Origin: Longibaculum muris
Lineage (GTDB): Bacteria > Bacillota_I > Bacilli_A > Erysipelotrichales > Coprobacillaceae
Length of the DNA stretch: 62,709 nucleotides
Reading direction: 5' to 3'
Assembly: GCF_004343035.1 (NCBI RefSeq)
Contig: NZ_SMCQ01000017.1
Span: 1-62,709 of the forward strand
Positions 8,141 through 18,168 of this stretch are shown piece by piece (position 1 is the stretch's first letter; every line of letters starts with the position of its first letter). The translations under genes and the position numbers were made by a program. The notes beneath the pieces are model-generated. The model searched no databases. It was not told the DNA's origin and saw nothing but the letters and a program-made list of their open reading frames with translations.

Positions 8141-9697
8141 GATTAATTGATTTTTAATTAAGAAATCTTTTGCAACATCTTTAGGTTTTTGTTTTAATTC
8201 ATCTACTCTATAATTTAAATCAACCATAACATCTTCATTTAAATAATTTTGCAGTTGATTTATATAAGTAATGATTTCTGGACATTCTTCTTGGATACGA
8301 TCATTGATAATTGGAATAGCATGATATGGCAAGAAGAAACTTTTATCATCTTTTAAGACTTTTAAATCATATTTCTTTAATAATCCATCTGTTGAATATG
8401 CATCTATGACATCACATTCATGGCTTTCTAAAGCTGTATAACGAGGTGAATTATCAATTGGAATAATCTTTTTAAATTTTATAGGATAGGTTTTTTGTAA
8501 ACCAATGAGACAATCTTTTCTTTCAACAAATGTTAATGTTGGTGAGAATATTAATTGTTTTGAAACTTTACATAAATCACTGATTGTTTCAATATTATAT
8601 TTTTTAGCTGTATCTTTTCTCATAGCTAAAGTATAAGTATTATTAAAACCTAGTGGTTCTAAGACTGTTAATTGATAACGATCCTGCATTTCTTTTTTTA
8701 CTGTATCATACACTTCATTAACATTACTATTTGGCTCTAAACCTAAAATACTACCATATATAGTACCCGTATAATCAACATACATATCAATACTTCCACC
8801 ATTAATCGCATCCAATACAATTGAACTTGAACCAAGTGATAAAGCTTGTTCCACTGCAACATCTGTATTTCCTTCAATCAAATACTTTAACATATAATTC
8901 AAGGTTTCCTGTTCCGAAAAATCCATACTACCAATCTTAATTGTTACTGACTGACTCTTTGTTCCCATATTTGTATAAATAAAACTACCTGCTAAAGCAA
9001 AACATGTTAAAACAATAATAAGCTTATCAATAACATCTTTTATTGGACTTCTTTTCACTGAAAGCTGGAAGCTTTTTGGTGTTACCGTGCGCTCTAAGAT
9101 AGAGAAAATATAATCAATTAATAAAGCAAGCAAACATGCTGGAATAGCTCCTGCTAGAATCTGATCCGTATTGGTTGTACGAATTCCTGCATAAACAAGA
9201 TATCCTAAACCACCTGCACCAATGAATGCCGCTAAAGTCATTAACCCAACAGAACTTACCGCACTAATTCTAACACCAGCCATGATAACTGGAGCAGCAA
9301 GTGGAATTTGTACTTTATAAAGAACTTGTAATCGAGTTAATCCAATCCCTTTGGCTGCTTCTAGAGTTTCTTCATTAATACTATCTAATCCAGCAACTGT
9401 ATTTTTAATAATTGGTAATAAAGAATAAAGTATAACCATGACAATAGCTGGTTTTGTTCCAATCCCTAATAATGGAATCATAAATCCTAATAATGCCATT
9501 GAAGGGATAGCTTGGATAATATTAGCAACTGCCATAACTGGTTTTTTAGATGGTTTAAAATAAGTTATTAATATACCAAGTGGTACTCCAATTACAATTG
9601 ATATTAAAATAGCTAATACCGTTAATTGAATATGTTGAGCAAATAAACCTAATATTGATGAAAAGTTTTGGATAAAATAATTTATAAATTCACTCAT
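8132..9697 (-). CDS. OpuB/EgtU-type ABC importer: permease fused to substrate-binding domain
   Basis: 521 residues. About residues 1-215 form a BPD_transp_1 permease with five or six membrane segments; the EAA loop is visible as EAAKGIGLTRLQVLYKVQIP. A further membrane segment at about 225-245 leads into an OpuAC-like substrate-binding domain (about 250-521) displayed outside. This fused layout is known for quaternary-amine importers (glycine betaine, choline, carnitine) and for the ergothioneine importer EgtU of Streptococcus pneumoniae. I cannot tell the ligand from motifs alone. It overlaps the ATPase gene by 1 nt and has its own GAGGGAG site. Confidence 0.9.
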   Translation of the reverse strand: MSEFINYFIQNFSSILGLFAQHIQLTVLAILISIVIGVPLGILITYFKPSKKPVMAVANIIQAIPSMALLGFMIPLLGIGTKPAIVMVILYSLLPIIKNTVAGLDSINEETLEAAKGIGLTRLQVLYKVQIPLAAPVIMAGVRISAVSSVGLMTLAAFIGAGGLGYLVYAGIRTTNTDQILAGAIPACLLALLIDYIFSILERTVTPKSFQLSVKRSPIKDVIDKLIIVLTCFALAGSFIYTNMGTKSQSVTIKIGSMDFSEQETLNYMLKYLIEGNTDVAVEQALSLGSSSIVLDAINGGSIDMYVDYTGTIYGSILGLEPNSNVNEVYDTVKKEMQDRYQLTVLEPLGFNNTYTLAMRKDTAKKYNIETISDLCKVSKQLIFSPTLTFVERKDCLIGLQKTYPIKFKKIIPIDNSPRYTALESHECDVIDAYSTDGLLKKYDLKVLKDDKSFFLPYHAIPIINDRIQEECPEIITYINQLQNYLNEDVMVDLNYRVDELKQKPKDVAKDFLIKNQLIKE

Positions 9698-10818
9698 TAT
9701 TCTCCCTCACTTTCATCATATTTTTTAGAAAGAGTTGTTACTAAGGTACTCTTAGTTATTAAACCAGATAAAATACCATCATCTACAACTGGTATAGTAT
9801 ACATATCCTTTTCCTTAGCAATGTTTAAAACATCAACAATTGATTCAAGTGAGGATACCGTCACACAGTTTTGATTCATGACATCACTAACACGTTTACT
9901 CTTATTTTCTTCTAAAGCTGCCTGTGCAGCATTAATAACTCCCATAAAATGCCGATCTTTATCAATAACCATCAAACTATCAACCCGGAAGTTAAACATA
10001 ATATTTAAAGCTTTAATACATTTTAAAGAATGTCGACAAACAATTGGTTCTTCAATCATAATATCATGTGCTTTAATTAATTCAGGTGAATCCCAAATAC
10101 GTTTCTTTCCAACAAAGTTTAAAACAAAATCATTAGCAGGATGTTTTAAGATTTGTTCAGGAGTATCATATTGCTGAATCTTTCCATCACTCATAATACA
10201 AATACGATCAGCTAATTTAATAGCTTCAGCCATATCATGGGTTACAAAGACAATCGTTTTTTGGACATTTGCCTGTAATGTTAATAATTCATCTTGAAGT
10301 TGGCTTCTTGTAATTGGATCAAGTGCACTAAAAGGCTCATCCATTAAGATAATATCTGGTTCACTAGCAAATGCTCTAGCAACACCTACACGCTGTTGTT
10401 GACCACCACTCATCTGTTCTGGATATTTATCCATATATTCATCTGGATCTAAACCTACCATATTTAAGACATTTTTAACTTTATCTATCAAATGTTTATC
10501 TTTTTTATTTTTGAGTTTTGGAATCAATTCAATATTTTCTCTTACAGTCATATGAGGAAATAAACCTGTCTGTTGAATTACATAACCAATATTACGTCTT
10601 AAATCTATTTCATTTTCTTGACTTATATCTTTTCCATTTACAAGAATTGTTCCTTTGGTTGGTCTAATCAGCTTATTAACCATCTTTAAAGCTGTTGTCT
10701 TTCCACAACCACTAGGACCAATAATACATACAAATTCTCCATCATTTATCGTAAAAGAAATATCTTCTAATACATGCTTTTCTTTGAAGGATTTATAAAT
10801 ATTTTTAAATTCAATCAC
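9697..10818 (-). CDS. OpuA/EgtV-type ABC importer ATPase with CBS domains
   Basis: About 373 residues, the energising subunit for the fused permease/binding protein that follows. Walker A GPSGCGKTT at about 33-42, signature MSGGQQQRVG, Walker B IILMDEPFSALD, and a switch His in FVTHDMAEA. The C-terminal 120 residues form a pair of CBS repeats, which in OpuA-type systems sense ionic strength or nucleotides. I favour the GTG at 10818 (VIEFKNIYK, with AAGGAAG 8 nt upstream) as start because family members begin at this point. The ATG at 10842 has only a weak ribosome site and would add 8 residues. Confidence 0.9.
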   Translation of the reverse strand: MIEFKNIYKSFKEKHVLEDISFTINDGEFVCIIGPSGCGKTTALKMVNKLIRPTKGTILVNGKDISQENEIDLRRNIGYVIQQTGLFPHMTVRENIELIPKLKNKKDKHLIDKVKNVLNMVGLDPDEYMDKYPEQMSGGQQQRVGVARAFASEPDIILMDEPFSALDPITRSQLQDELLTLQANVQKTIVFVTHDMAEAIKLADRICIMSDGKIQQYDTPEQILKHPANDFVLNFVGKKRIWDSPELIKAHDIMIEEPIVCRHSLKCIKALNIMFNFRVDSLMVIDKDRHFMGVINAAQAALEENKSKRVSDVMNQNCVTVSSLESIVDVLNIAKEKDMYTIPVVDDGILSGLITKSTLVTTLSKKYDESEGE

Positions 10819-10955
10819 ATCAATCACTTCCTTTTCTTTCATTCTATGCCTAAATTGTGACTGTTTCGTGAATTTTCAAACATAAAATTTATCTTTATTG
10901 TACACCTAATTTATGAATTTGTTATAGTTTGTCTTAGAATTTTTGTATTTATTAA

Positions 10956-10981
10956 AAAAACTGGACATAAATCCAGTTTTT
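10956..10981 (-). terminator. Terminator of the PTS IIC gene
   Basis: AAAAACTGGA, 6-nt loop, TCCAGTTTTT. The stem is perfect and T-rich on the minus strand. Confidence 0.85.
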
Positions 10982-10986
10982 GTTTA

Positions 10987-12225
10987 TTATTTCTCTTGAA
11001 TTTTTTCATCTTTGAGTAATTGTTTTTCTGCAACTTTAAAAAATGGGATATAAATAACGACTGCCATCACAATTTCAATTGCAGACCAGACAGCTGCACG
11101 CCAATCCCAGCCGGTTGCCATTAATGGGCCGATGATTGGCGGCATTGTCCATGGTACTAACGTAACGGGAGCATTCACTAATCCTACCAGCATAACGAGA
11201 TAACTTGTTGCAGCAAGAATCAAAGGAACAAGTATAAATGGGATCATCATTAATGGATTCATGATGATAGGGAAGCCAAATATAACTGGTTCATTTATTT
11301 CAAACAAGCCACTTGGTAAAGAAATTTTTCCTAATTGTCGATAAGTTTTACTCTGTGATCTTAGCATCAAAAAGACTAACGCTAAAGTTGCTCCCGTTCC
11401 ACCAACATTAACAAATAAACTACTAAAGCCTGCTGATGTAATGTAAGGCAAAGGTAAATGTTTTGCATAAGCCAACCCATTTGCAGTTACAAACTGCATG
11501 AAGATTGGATCAGCAACACCTTCAAGTGCCATATCTCCATGAATCCCTGCACACCATAATAGACTAACTAAAAAAGTATAAACAACAATTCCTGGTAAAG
11601 TATTTAATGCAAATAATAAAGGAGAGAATATTTGTTGAATAAACCCATTAATATTAAAATGCAATGGTACTCTGACCAACCAAAAGAGAAATAGTGTCAA
11701 AACGGCAGGAACCAATGAGATAAAAGAATTACTAACTGCTGGTGGTACACCTTCAGGCAAATGAACAACCCAATTTTTACGAATACATAAATGATAAATC
11801 TCGACTGCAACAATTCCTGAAATAATTGCAGTAAATAATCCTGTTGAATCAAATCCGGCAGCATCAATTGTAAAATCATCTGATAATTGTGTAATAATAA
11901 AAGCAACAAGTGCTAATGCTCCCCCAGAAATACCATTCAAATCATAACTAACAGCTAACTCATAACCAATACCTACAGCTGCTAATAAAGCAATAATTCC
12001 AAAAGATGCATTAACTGCAGCATTGATCATTCCCTCATATGGCTTCAAAAAATTCATCCATGCATCAATTGGAATATTTCCAACAATCAAAAACATACTT
12101 CCTGCAATGATAGCTGGTAAAGTTACAACCAAACCATTCCTAACCGCCACTAAATGACGCTGATTAGCAACCTTAGCTAGTGGAGGAATTAATTTGTTTT
12201 GAATCCAATCAAATAAATTATCCAT
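10987..12225 (-). CDS. PTS EIIC component, cellobiose/lichenan (Lac) family
   Basis: 412 residues with about ten hydrophobic segments. The sequence is typical of the CelB/LicC branch of the lactose/cellobiose PTS permeases (VRNGLVVTLPAIIAGSMF near the N terminus, GGTGATLAL and FEINEPVIFGFPIIMNP in the conserved substrate and phosphotransfer region). It would transport a beta-glucoside or related disaccharide, phosphorylated by a separate IIB. No IIA or IIB is adjacent; the only IIB in the window is 22 kb away at 34219. The RpiR regulator just upstream is the likely controller. AAGGAG lies 6 nt before the ATG. Confidence 0.9.
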   Translation of the reverse strand: MDNLFDWIQNKLIPPLAKVANQRHLVAVRNGLVVTLPAIIAGSMFLIVGNIPIDAWMNFLKPYEGMINAAVNASFGIIALLAAVGIGYELAVSYDLNGISGGALALVAFIITQLSDDFTIDAAGFDSTGLFTAIISGIVAVEIYHLCIRKNWVVHLPEGVPPAVSNSFISLVPAVLTLFLFWLVRVPLHFNINGFIQQIFSPLLFALNTLPGIVVYTFLVSLLWCAGIHGDMALEGVADPIFMQFVTANGLAYAKHLPLPYITSAGFSSLFVNVGGTGATLALVFLMLRSQSKTYRQLGKISLPSGLFEINEPVIFGFPIIMNPLMMIPFILVPLILAATSYLVMLVGLVNAPVTLVPWTMPPIIGPLMATGWDWRAAVWSAIEIVMAVVIYIPFFKVAEKQLLKDEKIQEK

Positions 12226-12269
12226 AACAAACTCCTTTCTTTTTTATTTTAAAGACCTTTTCTATATTC

Positions 12270-12298
12270 ATTATAGAATTGCCTTTTCTTAATGTAAA
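12270..12298 (-). promoter_or_regulatory. Promoter of the PTS IIC gene
   Basis: On the minus strand TTTACA (12293-12298) and TATAAT (12270-12275) are separated by 17 bp. The IIC gene therefore has its own promoter downstream of the RpiR gene. Confidence 0.75.
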
Positions 12299-12362
12299 TA
12301 AATTAGAAAGAAGTCGAAAGTTGTTACTAAGAGTGTTATTTTTTACAAAATAAAACACTCTG

Positions 12363-13118
12363 TTACATGTCTTTATGTTTTTGATAATAAACTTCACGTG
12401 CTAAGTACTCTAATAAATAAACCACTGGTAATTGTGATGTAATATTGGTTTCTTGATATGTTTCTACATTGATATAATAAGGAATATTTAAATCAGAGAT
12501 TCTCGCTATGGTAGAATTAGCACTATTGGTCATTGATATAACTTTAATGTGGTGTAAACGAAAACGATTGATATAATCAACAACATCTTCATTTTGTCCA
12601 CTTACAGAAAATACAATTAAACAAATATGTTCATCAAATTGTTCAGAAACATAATAAACTGGACTATTTTGTGGATCAGTTACAGCTAATGAAAACTTAT
12701 ATAATGAAGAAAACAAATTAGCTCCATAAGTTGCCATAATTCCTGAAGTACCTATTCCAACAAAGAATAACAATTCTGATTGTAAAATAAAATCAATAGC
12801 TTGCCCAAGTTTTCTTTGAAAATCTGGTTGCGTTGTTCTTTGTAAAAATTCTGTGAAGATTGTTTGATCAAGAGATTGAATGAGGGTATTATTTTCTTTA
12901 ATACTTTTTGCATAATGGTACAGTTGAGATTTAAAATCAGCATATCCTTGACACCCAAATTTTTTACAAAACCGTAAAATAGTTGTTGTACTTACATATG
13001 TTGCATCAGCTAACTCTCTAATACGCATATAGATAACCTTATCCAAATTCGCATTAATATAATTATAAATAGCCATTTCTGTAGGCTTTAATTCTACTTC
13101 CTCCAATAAAAATAACAT
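12363..13118 (-). CDS. MurR/RpiR-family transcriptional regulator
   Basis: 251 residues. An N-terminal HTH_6 domain (about 1-75, with ATYVSTTTILRFCKKFG as recognition region) is followed by a SIS sugar-phosphate-binding domain (about 105-245) containing FFVGIGTSG and FSVSGQNEDV. Members sense phosphosugars and control sugar uptake. Its position directly upstream of the orphan IIC gene on the same strand suggests it regulates that permease. A hairpin at 12331-12362 follows the gene but lacks a clear T-run. Confidence 0.9.
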   Translation of the reverse strand: MLFLLEEVELKPTEMAIYNYINANLDKVIYMRIRELADATYVSTTTILRFCKKFGCQGYADFKSQLYHYAKSIKENNTLIQSLDQTIFTEFLQRTTQPDFQRKLGQAIDFILQSELLFFVGIGTSGIMATYGANLFSSLYKFSLAVTDPQNSPVYYVSEQFDEHICLIVFSVSGQNEDVVDYINRFRLHHIKVISMTNSANSTIARISDLNIPYYINVETYQETNITSQLPVVYLLEYLAREVYYQKHKDM

Positions 13119-13194
13119 ATCCTCACTTCCTCACGTTTTTCATCATAGCACTTCCCTTTCCTAACAACAACTATTACACTTGATTGCAAAAAGC

Positions 13195-13223
13195 AAAAAA
13201 ACAGATACAATGCGTATCTGTTT
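13195..13223 (-). terminator. Terminator of the activase gene
   Basis: AAACAGATAC, 5-nt loop, GTATCTGTTT, then a T-run on the minus strand. It overlaps the stop codon. Confidence 0.9.
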
Positions 13224-16200
13224 ATTCTTGCATATTCTTAAATGCTGTTGAAAGCATTAATTTAATACGATTCAATTGATTGACTTCACTAGCTCCTGGA
13301 TCATAATCAACAGCCACAATATTACTTTGTGGATACTTCTTACGTAAAGCTTTAATAACCCCTTTACCCGTAACATGATTTGGTAAGCACGCAAATGGCT
13401 GCATACAAACAATATTTGGTGCTCCTTCTTCAATTAATTCAATCATTTCACCAGTTAAGAACCAACCTTCACCCGTCATATTTCCCATTGATACAATTTC
13501 AGTTGCCTTTTTAGCAATTTGATCAATTGGTGTAGGAGCATCAAAACGCTTAGAAGCTTTCAAAGCTTTAATCATATCTTTTCTTAGATAATCAACAAAC
13601 CAAATTGCAAAGTTACATAACCAAACTGAAGATTTCTTGACATCAAAATGTTCATGTTCATACCAAGTATTATAGAAACAATATTGGAAGAAATCTATTA
13701 AATCCGGCATCACAGCTTCGCCACCTTCTGATTCAATGATATCAACAATTTGATTATTAGCTGTTGGATGGAATTTAACAAGAATTTCTCCAACCAAACC
13801 AACTCTAGGTTTTTTAATATCTAATAATGGTAACTCATCAAAGTCTTTAACAATTTGATAAACATTTTGTTTAAATTCTTTCATACTACCATTTTCAACA
13901 TTCTTTTTACATTTTTCTACCCATGATTCATATAATTCATTAGCTGAACCTGGTGTTGCTTCATAAGGTCTTACTCGATAAAGAACACGCATGAATAAGT
14001 CTCCATACATAGCTCCAATGATAACCTTTTTAGCAACTTTATAGGTAATTTTGAAACCAGGATTACTTTCTAAACCAGAAAGATTAGCTGAGATAACTGG
14101 GATATGTTCCATTCCTGCATCTTTTAAAGCTTTTCTAATGAAAGCAATGTAGTTTGTTGCACGACATCCTCCACCTGTCTGAGATATCATTAAAGCAACT
14201 TTATTTAAGTCATACTGACCACTATTTAATGCATTCATCATTTGACCAGTGACTAAGATACTTGGATAACAAGCATCATTATTCACATATTTTAATCCCT
14301 GTTCCACAGCATCTTTATCAACTGAAGGTAAAACAACAAAGTTATATCCTTCTGAGTTCATAGCTGTTTCAACAAATTGGAAATGTAATGGTGACATCTG
14401 TGGACATAGGATTGTATATCGATCATCTTTCATTTCTTTTGTGAAAGGGACTTTCACTTGTTCATATTTTTTAGATAAATCTATAATATCTTCTTTTTTA
14501 TCAACTGTTGCCTTTAAAGAACGTATACGTATACGAATAGCTCCTAAGTTACTTCCTTCATCAATCTTAATTAAAGTATAAATCTTATTTCTTGCTTTTA
14601 AGATTTCAGCAACTTGATCTGCTGTCACAGCATCTAATCCACATCCAAATGAAGTTAATTGAATTAATTGCAAATCAGATTGAGAAGATACAAAAGAAGC
14701 TGCTTTATACAAACGAGAATGATATGTCCATTGATCAACAACTCTTAACTTCAAATGTTCTTCATCCAAATAACAAACACTATCTTCACTTAATACTACA
14801 AAACCTTCACTTGTGATTAAATCAGGAATCCCATGATTAATCTCTGGATCAATATGATAAGGACGACCAGCCAAAACAATCCCTTGGATATGATGTTCAC
14901 GCATATAATCCATAGCACGTTTTCCTTCTTGGCGAATATCTTGTTGACAATGCTTTAATTCTTCATAAGCTCTATCAATCGCATTATGTAATTCATTATC
15001 ACTTAAATTAAATTCTTTTAATTCTTCTTTTAAGACATTGAATAATGTTTTAGGGTTATTTAATGATACAAATGGATTTTTAAAGTTAATATGATTTTGT
15101 TGTAAACTATCCACATTATTTTTAATAACTTCTGGATATGATGCAACAACTGGACAATTATAATGATTTCCAGCATCTTCGTTTTCCAATCTTTCATAGG
15201 CAACAGAAGGATAGAAAATAAATGAAATACCCTTTTGAATTAAACTTTCAATATGTCCATGAGTAATCTTTGCTGGATAACATGCACTTTCACTTGGAAT
15301 AGATTCTATACCCTTTTCATAAATCGCTTTAGATGATCTTGGTGAAAGAACAACTCTAAACTTTAATTCAGTAAAGAAAGTATGCCAGAATGGATAGTTT
15401 TCATAAATATTTAAAGCTCTTGGTATACCCACTACACCTCTTGAAGCATCTTCAATAGGTAAAGAATGATATTGGAATACACGACGATATTTATAATCAA
15501 ATAAATTAGGTAATGTCTTTGATTTTAAAGGTAAATTAGCTCCACGTTCACATCTATTTCCACTAATAAACTCTCTACCATCATTAAATGAAGTAATTGT
15601 CAACATACAATTATTCGTACATTTGCCACAATTGCGCATTGTATTTTCATAAGTTAAATTCTCTAACTCTGCTAATGATAAAATTGTAGAACCCTTATGA
15701 TCATCTCTTTCCATGGCTATCTTAGCCATTCCATAAGCTCCCATTAACCCTGCAATATCAGGACGAATAACTTCAATATCAGCTTCTTTTTCAAAAGCTC
15801 TTAAAACAGCTTCATTATAAAAAGTTCCACCTTGTACAACAACATTCTTACCAATTTGATCTTTATTTCTTAATTTAATAACTTTATATAAAGCATTCTT
15901 AATAACTGAATAAGATAAACCCGCGGAAATATCAGCTAACGTCGCTCCTTCTTTTTGTGCTTGTTTAACCTTAGAATTCATAAAGACAGTACAACGGCTT
16001 CCTAAATCCAATGGATGTTTTGAAGTTAAGGCAAGTTCAGCAAATTCATCAATCTCATACCCTAATGAATGAGCAAATGTTTCTAGAAATGAACCACACC
16101 CTGATGAACATGCTTCATTTAACGTAATGTCTTGAATAACATCATCTTTTATTGTGATGGCTTTCATATCTTGACCACCAATATCTAAGATAAAATCAAC

Positions 16201-17442
16201 ATTTGGTTGGAAATGTTTAGCTGCTGTATAATGAGCAATTGTTTCAACTTCTCCAATATCAACTTTTAAAGCTGCTTTAATCAATGCTTCACCATATCCA
16301 GTTACCCCAGCTTTTTTAATTTCACAACCCTCTGGAATTAAGGCATATACTTCTTTCATTATTCTTATAATTAAATCTAAAGGATTTCCTTCATTTGAAT
16401 TATAGAATGAATAAAGAATTGAGCCTTCATTATCAATTAATATAACCTTTGATGTTGTTGAACCAACATCAATTCCTAAATAAATATCACCTTTATATTT
16501 TTTTATATTTCTTTTCTTTGTCATTGCTTGTAAATGACGTTCTCTAAATCCTCTTAATTCATCTTCATTATGGAAAAGTGGTTCTAATGTATGACTAGAT
16601 TCATTTCCTTGACTCTTTAATTCTTTTAATTGTTGAATTAAATCTTTTAATGCAATAGCTTGTTCTACTTCTTTAGCATTTAAACAAGCTCCCATAGCAA
16701 CAAACAATTGAGAATTATCTGGGAAAATAATTTCATCTTCTTTTAAATTTAATGTTTCAATAAAACGTAAACGTAATTGATCTAAGAAATAAAGTGGTCC
16801 CCCTAAGAAAGCAACTTTTCCTTTGATTGGTTTTCCACATGCTAAACCACTAATTGTCTGATTAACAACAGCCTGAAAAATAGAGGCAGCAATATCTTCC
16901 TTTTGAGCTCCTTCATTAATTAATGGTTGGACATCAGTTTTAGCAAAAACACCACAACGAGATGCGATTGGATAGATACGTTTATGATTCTTAGCTAGAT
17001 CATTTAAACCAGATGCATCAGTTTGAAGGAGAGTTGCCATTTGATCAATAAACGCTCCTGTTCCTCCAGCACATGTCCCATTCATTCTTTGTTCTAATGA
17101 ACCTTCAAAATAGGTAATCTTCGCATCTTCTCCACCTAATTCAATAGCAACATCAGTACTTGGAATATATGTTTCAATTGTCTTAGTACAAGCAATAACT
17201 TCTTGTACGAATTTAATATGTAAAGATTCAGAAATAGATAAACCACCAGAACCAGTAATTACTGGATGAATATCCATATCAGGATACTGTTCATTGATTT
17301 CTTCTAATAAAGTTAAAATTGTATTTCTAACATCTGAATTATGTCTCACGTAATTTGAATATAAACATATATCCTTCTCATCTGTTAAATAAGCTTTAAC
17401 TGTTGTTGATCCAACATCGATTCCTAAATAAAATTGACTCAT
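13222..17442 (-). CDS. Giant 2-hydroxyacyl-CoA dehydratase activase-related protein (double activase + HgdB-like)
   Basis: About 1406 residues. Two ASKHA-fold activase modules lie in tandem: module 1 (about 1-310) with GIDVGSTTVK, NGTCAGGTGAF and SRCGVFAKTD; module 2 (about 320-590) with GIDVGSTTSK, NEACSSGCGSF and SRCTVFMNS. Each keeps the Cys pair that in HgdC-type activases holds a bridging [4Fe-4S] cluster between subunits. A Cys-rich stretch follows (CGKCTNNC plus a later Cys), then a DUF2229 region and a C-terminal HgdB-like part with conserved Cys (NNDACYPS, MQPFACLP). Related proteins are proposed to drive ATP-dependent low-potential electron transfer to double-cubane clusters; the substrate is unknown. 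The ATG at 17442 has AAGGAG 7 nt upstream. The MarR gene just upstream, on the same strand, is the likely regulator. Confidence 0.9.
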   Translation of the reverse strand: MSQFYLGIDVGSTTVKAYLTDEKDICLYSNYVRHNSDVRNTILTLLEEINEQYPDMDIHPVITGSGGLSISESLHIKFVQEVIACTKTIETYIPSTDVAIELGGEDAKITYFEGSLEQRMNGTCAGGTGAFIDQMATLLQTDASGLNDLAKNHKRIYPIASRCGVFAKTDVQPLINEGAQKEDIAASIFQAVVNQTISGLACGKPIKGKVAFLGGPLYFLDQLRLRFIETLNLKEDEIIFPDNSQLFVAMGACLNAKEVEQAIALKDLIQQLKELKSQGNESSHTLEPLFHNEDELRGFRERHLQAMTKKRNIKKYKGDIYLGIDVGSTTSKVILIDNEGSILYSFYNSNEGNPLDLIIRIMKEVYALIPEGCEIKKAGVTGYGEALIKAALKVDIGEVETIAHYTAAKHFQPNVDFILDIGGQDMKAITIKDDVIQDITLNEACSSGCGSFLETFAHSLGYEIDEFAELALTSKHPLDLGSRCTVFMNSKVKQAQKEGATLADISAGLSYSVIKNALYKVIKLRNKDQIGKNVVVQGGTFYNEAVLRAFEKEADIEVIRPDIAGLMGAYGMAKIAMERDDHKGSTILSLAELENLTYENTMRNCGKCTNNCMLTITSFNDGREFISGNRCERGANLPLKSKTLPNLFDYKYRRVFQYHSLPIEDASRGVVGIPRALNIYENYPFWHTFFTELKFRVVLSPRSSKAIYEKGIESIPSESACYPAKITHGHIESLIQKGISFIFYPSVAYERLENEDAGNHYNCPVVASYPEVIKNNVDSLQQNHINFKNPFVSLNNPKTLFNVLKEELKEFNLSDNELHNAIDRAYEELKHCQQDIRQEGKRAMDYMREHHIQGIVLAGRPYHIDPEINHGIPDLITSEGFVVLSEDSVCYLDEEHLKLRVVDQWTYHSRLYKAASFVSSQSDLQLIQLTSFGCGLDAVTADQVAEILKARNKIYTLIKIDEGSNLGAIRIRIRSLKATVDKKEDIIDLSKKYEQVKVPFTKEMKDDRYTILCPQMSPLHFQFVETAMNSEGYNFVVLPSVDKDAVEQGLKYVNNDACYPSILVTGQMMNALNSGQYDLNKVALMISQTGGGCRATNYIAFIRKALKDAGMEHIPVISANLSGLESNPGFKITYKVAKKVIIGAMYGDLFMRVLYRVRPYEATPGSANELYESWVEKCKKNVENGSMKEFKQNVYQIVKDFDELPLLDIKKPRVGLVGEILVKFHPTANNQIVDIIESEGGEAVMPDLIDFFQYCFYNTWYEHEHFDVKKSSVWLCNFAIWFVDYLRKDMIKALKASKRFDAPTPIDQIAKKATEIVSMGNMTGEGWFLTGEMIELIEEGAPNIVCMQPFACLPNHVTGKGVIKALRKKYPQSNIVAVDYDPGASEVNQLNRIKLMLSTAFKNMQE

Positions 17443-17534
17443 ACTCTTTCTCCTTCGCTTATTATCCAACCAACCACCATTTTATAAATACTAAACAAAT
17501 CTTCTCTTTATTTCAAACATTATGCCCATAAATT

Positions 17535-17957
17535 TTATCCAATCAAACCAGATATACGTTTACAGATTCTCACATATTCTAAGGCATCCTTTTCGCCTAA
17601 CTGGCTTAGCATATGACTAATATGATGAATCATTTCATCTCTACGAGTCATCGCAAATTCTTTTCCTTTATCGGTAATATAGACTTGTATTTTTCTTTTA
17701 TCATTAAGATCACTTATTCTTTGAATATATTCTTTACGTGATAAGCTATTTAAAATAGCTGCCACCCTTGATGTATTGACATCTAACGCATGACTAATTT
17801 CACCAGCATTAGCACCATCTTTTTCATCAATTAAATACAGCAGGACTGCCAGTTCTCCACGTTTGATTTCAGCAATATTATATTGAACAATTCTTCCTGC
17901 CTTTTCTGTTTTTGTAATGTATTGAATAAGTTCTTCTGCATAATTTTCGTAGTTCAT
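17535..17957 (-). CDS. MarR-family transcriptional regulator
   Basis: 140 residues, normal MarR length, with a winged HTH: GEISHALDVNTSRVAAIL is the recognition region and LNDKRKIQVYITDKG the wing with its conserved D-x-R. A 90-nt gap separates it from the downstream activase gene on the same strand, so it may regulate it or share its transcript. The ligand is unknown. GAGGT precedes the ATG. Confidence 0.9.
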   Translation of the reverse strand: MNYENYAEELIQYITKTEKAGRIVQYNIAEIKRGELAVLLYLIDEKDGANAGEISHALDVNTSRVAAILNSLSRKEYIQRISDLNDKRKIQVYITDKGKEFAMTRRDEMIHHISHMLSQLGEKDALEYVRICKRISGLIG

Positions 17958-18117
17958 ATTTTACCTCACACTATGAGCATTTTATACTCCTTTATATTTT
18001 TTGTCAATCCTTTTGTTTTTTTATAGAAATTTAGACAATTTGATTAGTTTTTGTTGAATTATAAATATATACGAGCAAGCTACATTGACACTATTTCAAA
18101 AAAGAGTCATCATATAT

Positions 18118-18146
18118 TTGATGTCATTTTTTAATCTTGGTACAAT
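18118..18146 (+). promoter_or_regulatory. Promoter of the M20 amidohydrolase gene
   Basis: TTGATG (18118-18123), 17-bp spacer, TACAAT (18141-18146). Confidence 0.65.
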
Positions 18147-18168
18147 AGAATAAAGGAAGTGAATTGAT

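Noticed and set aside
12331-12362. Hairpin AGAGTGTT...AACACTCT after the RpiR gene
   Set aside because: No T-run on the minus strand; not convincing as a terminator, although it may contribute.
18106-18135. Partial inverted repeat GTCATCA...TGATGTCA with T-run before the M20 gene
   Set aside because: Only about 5 bp pair properly and no plus-strand gene precedes it; it overlaps the likely -35 box instead.
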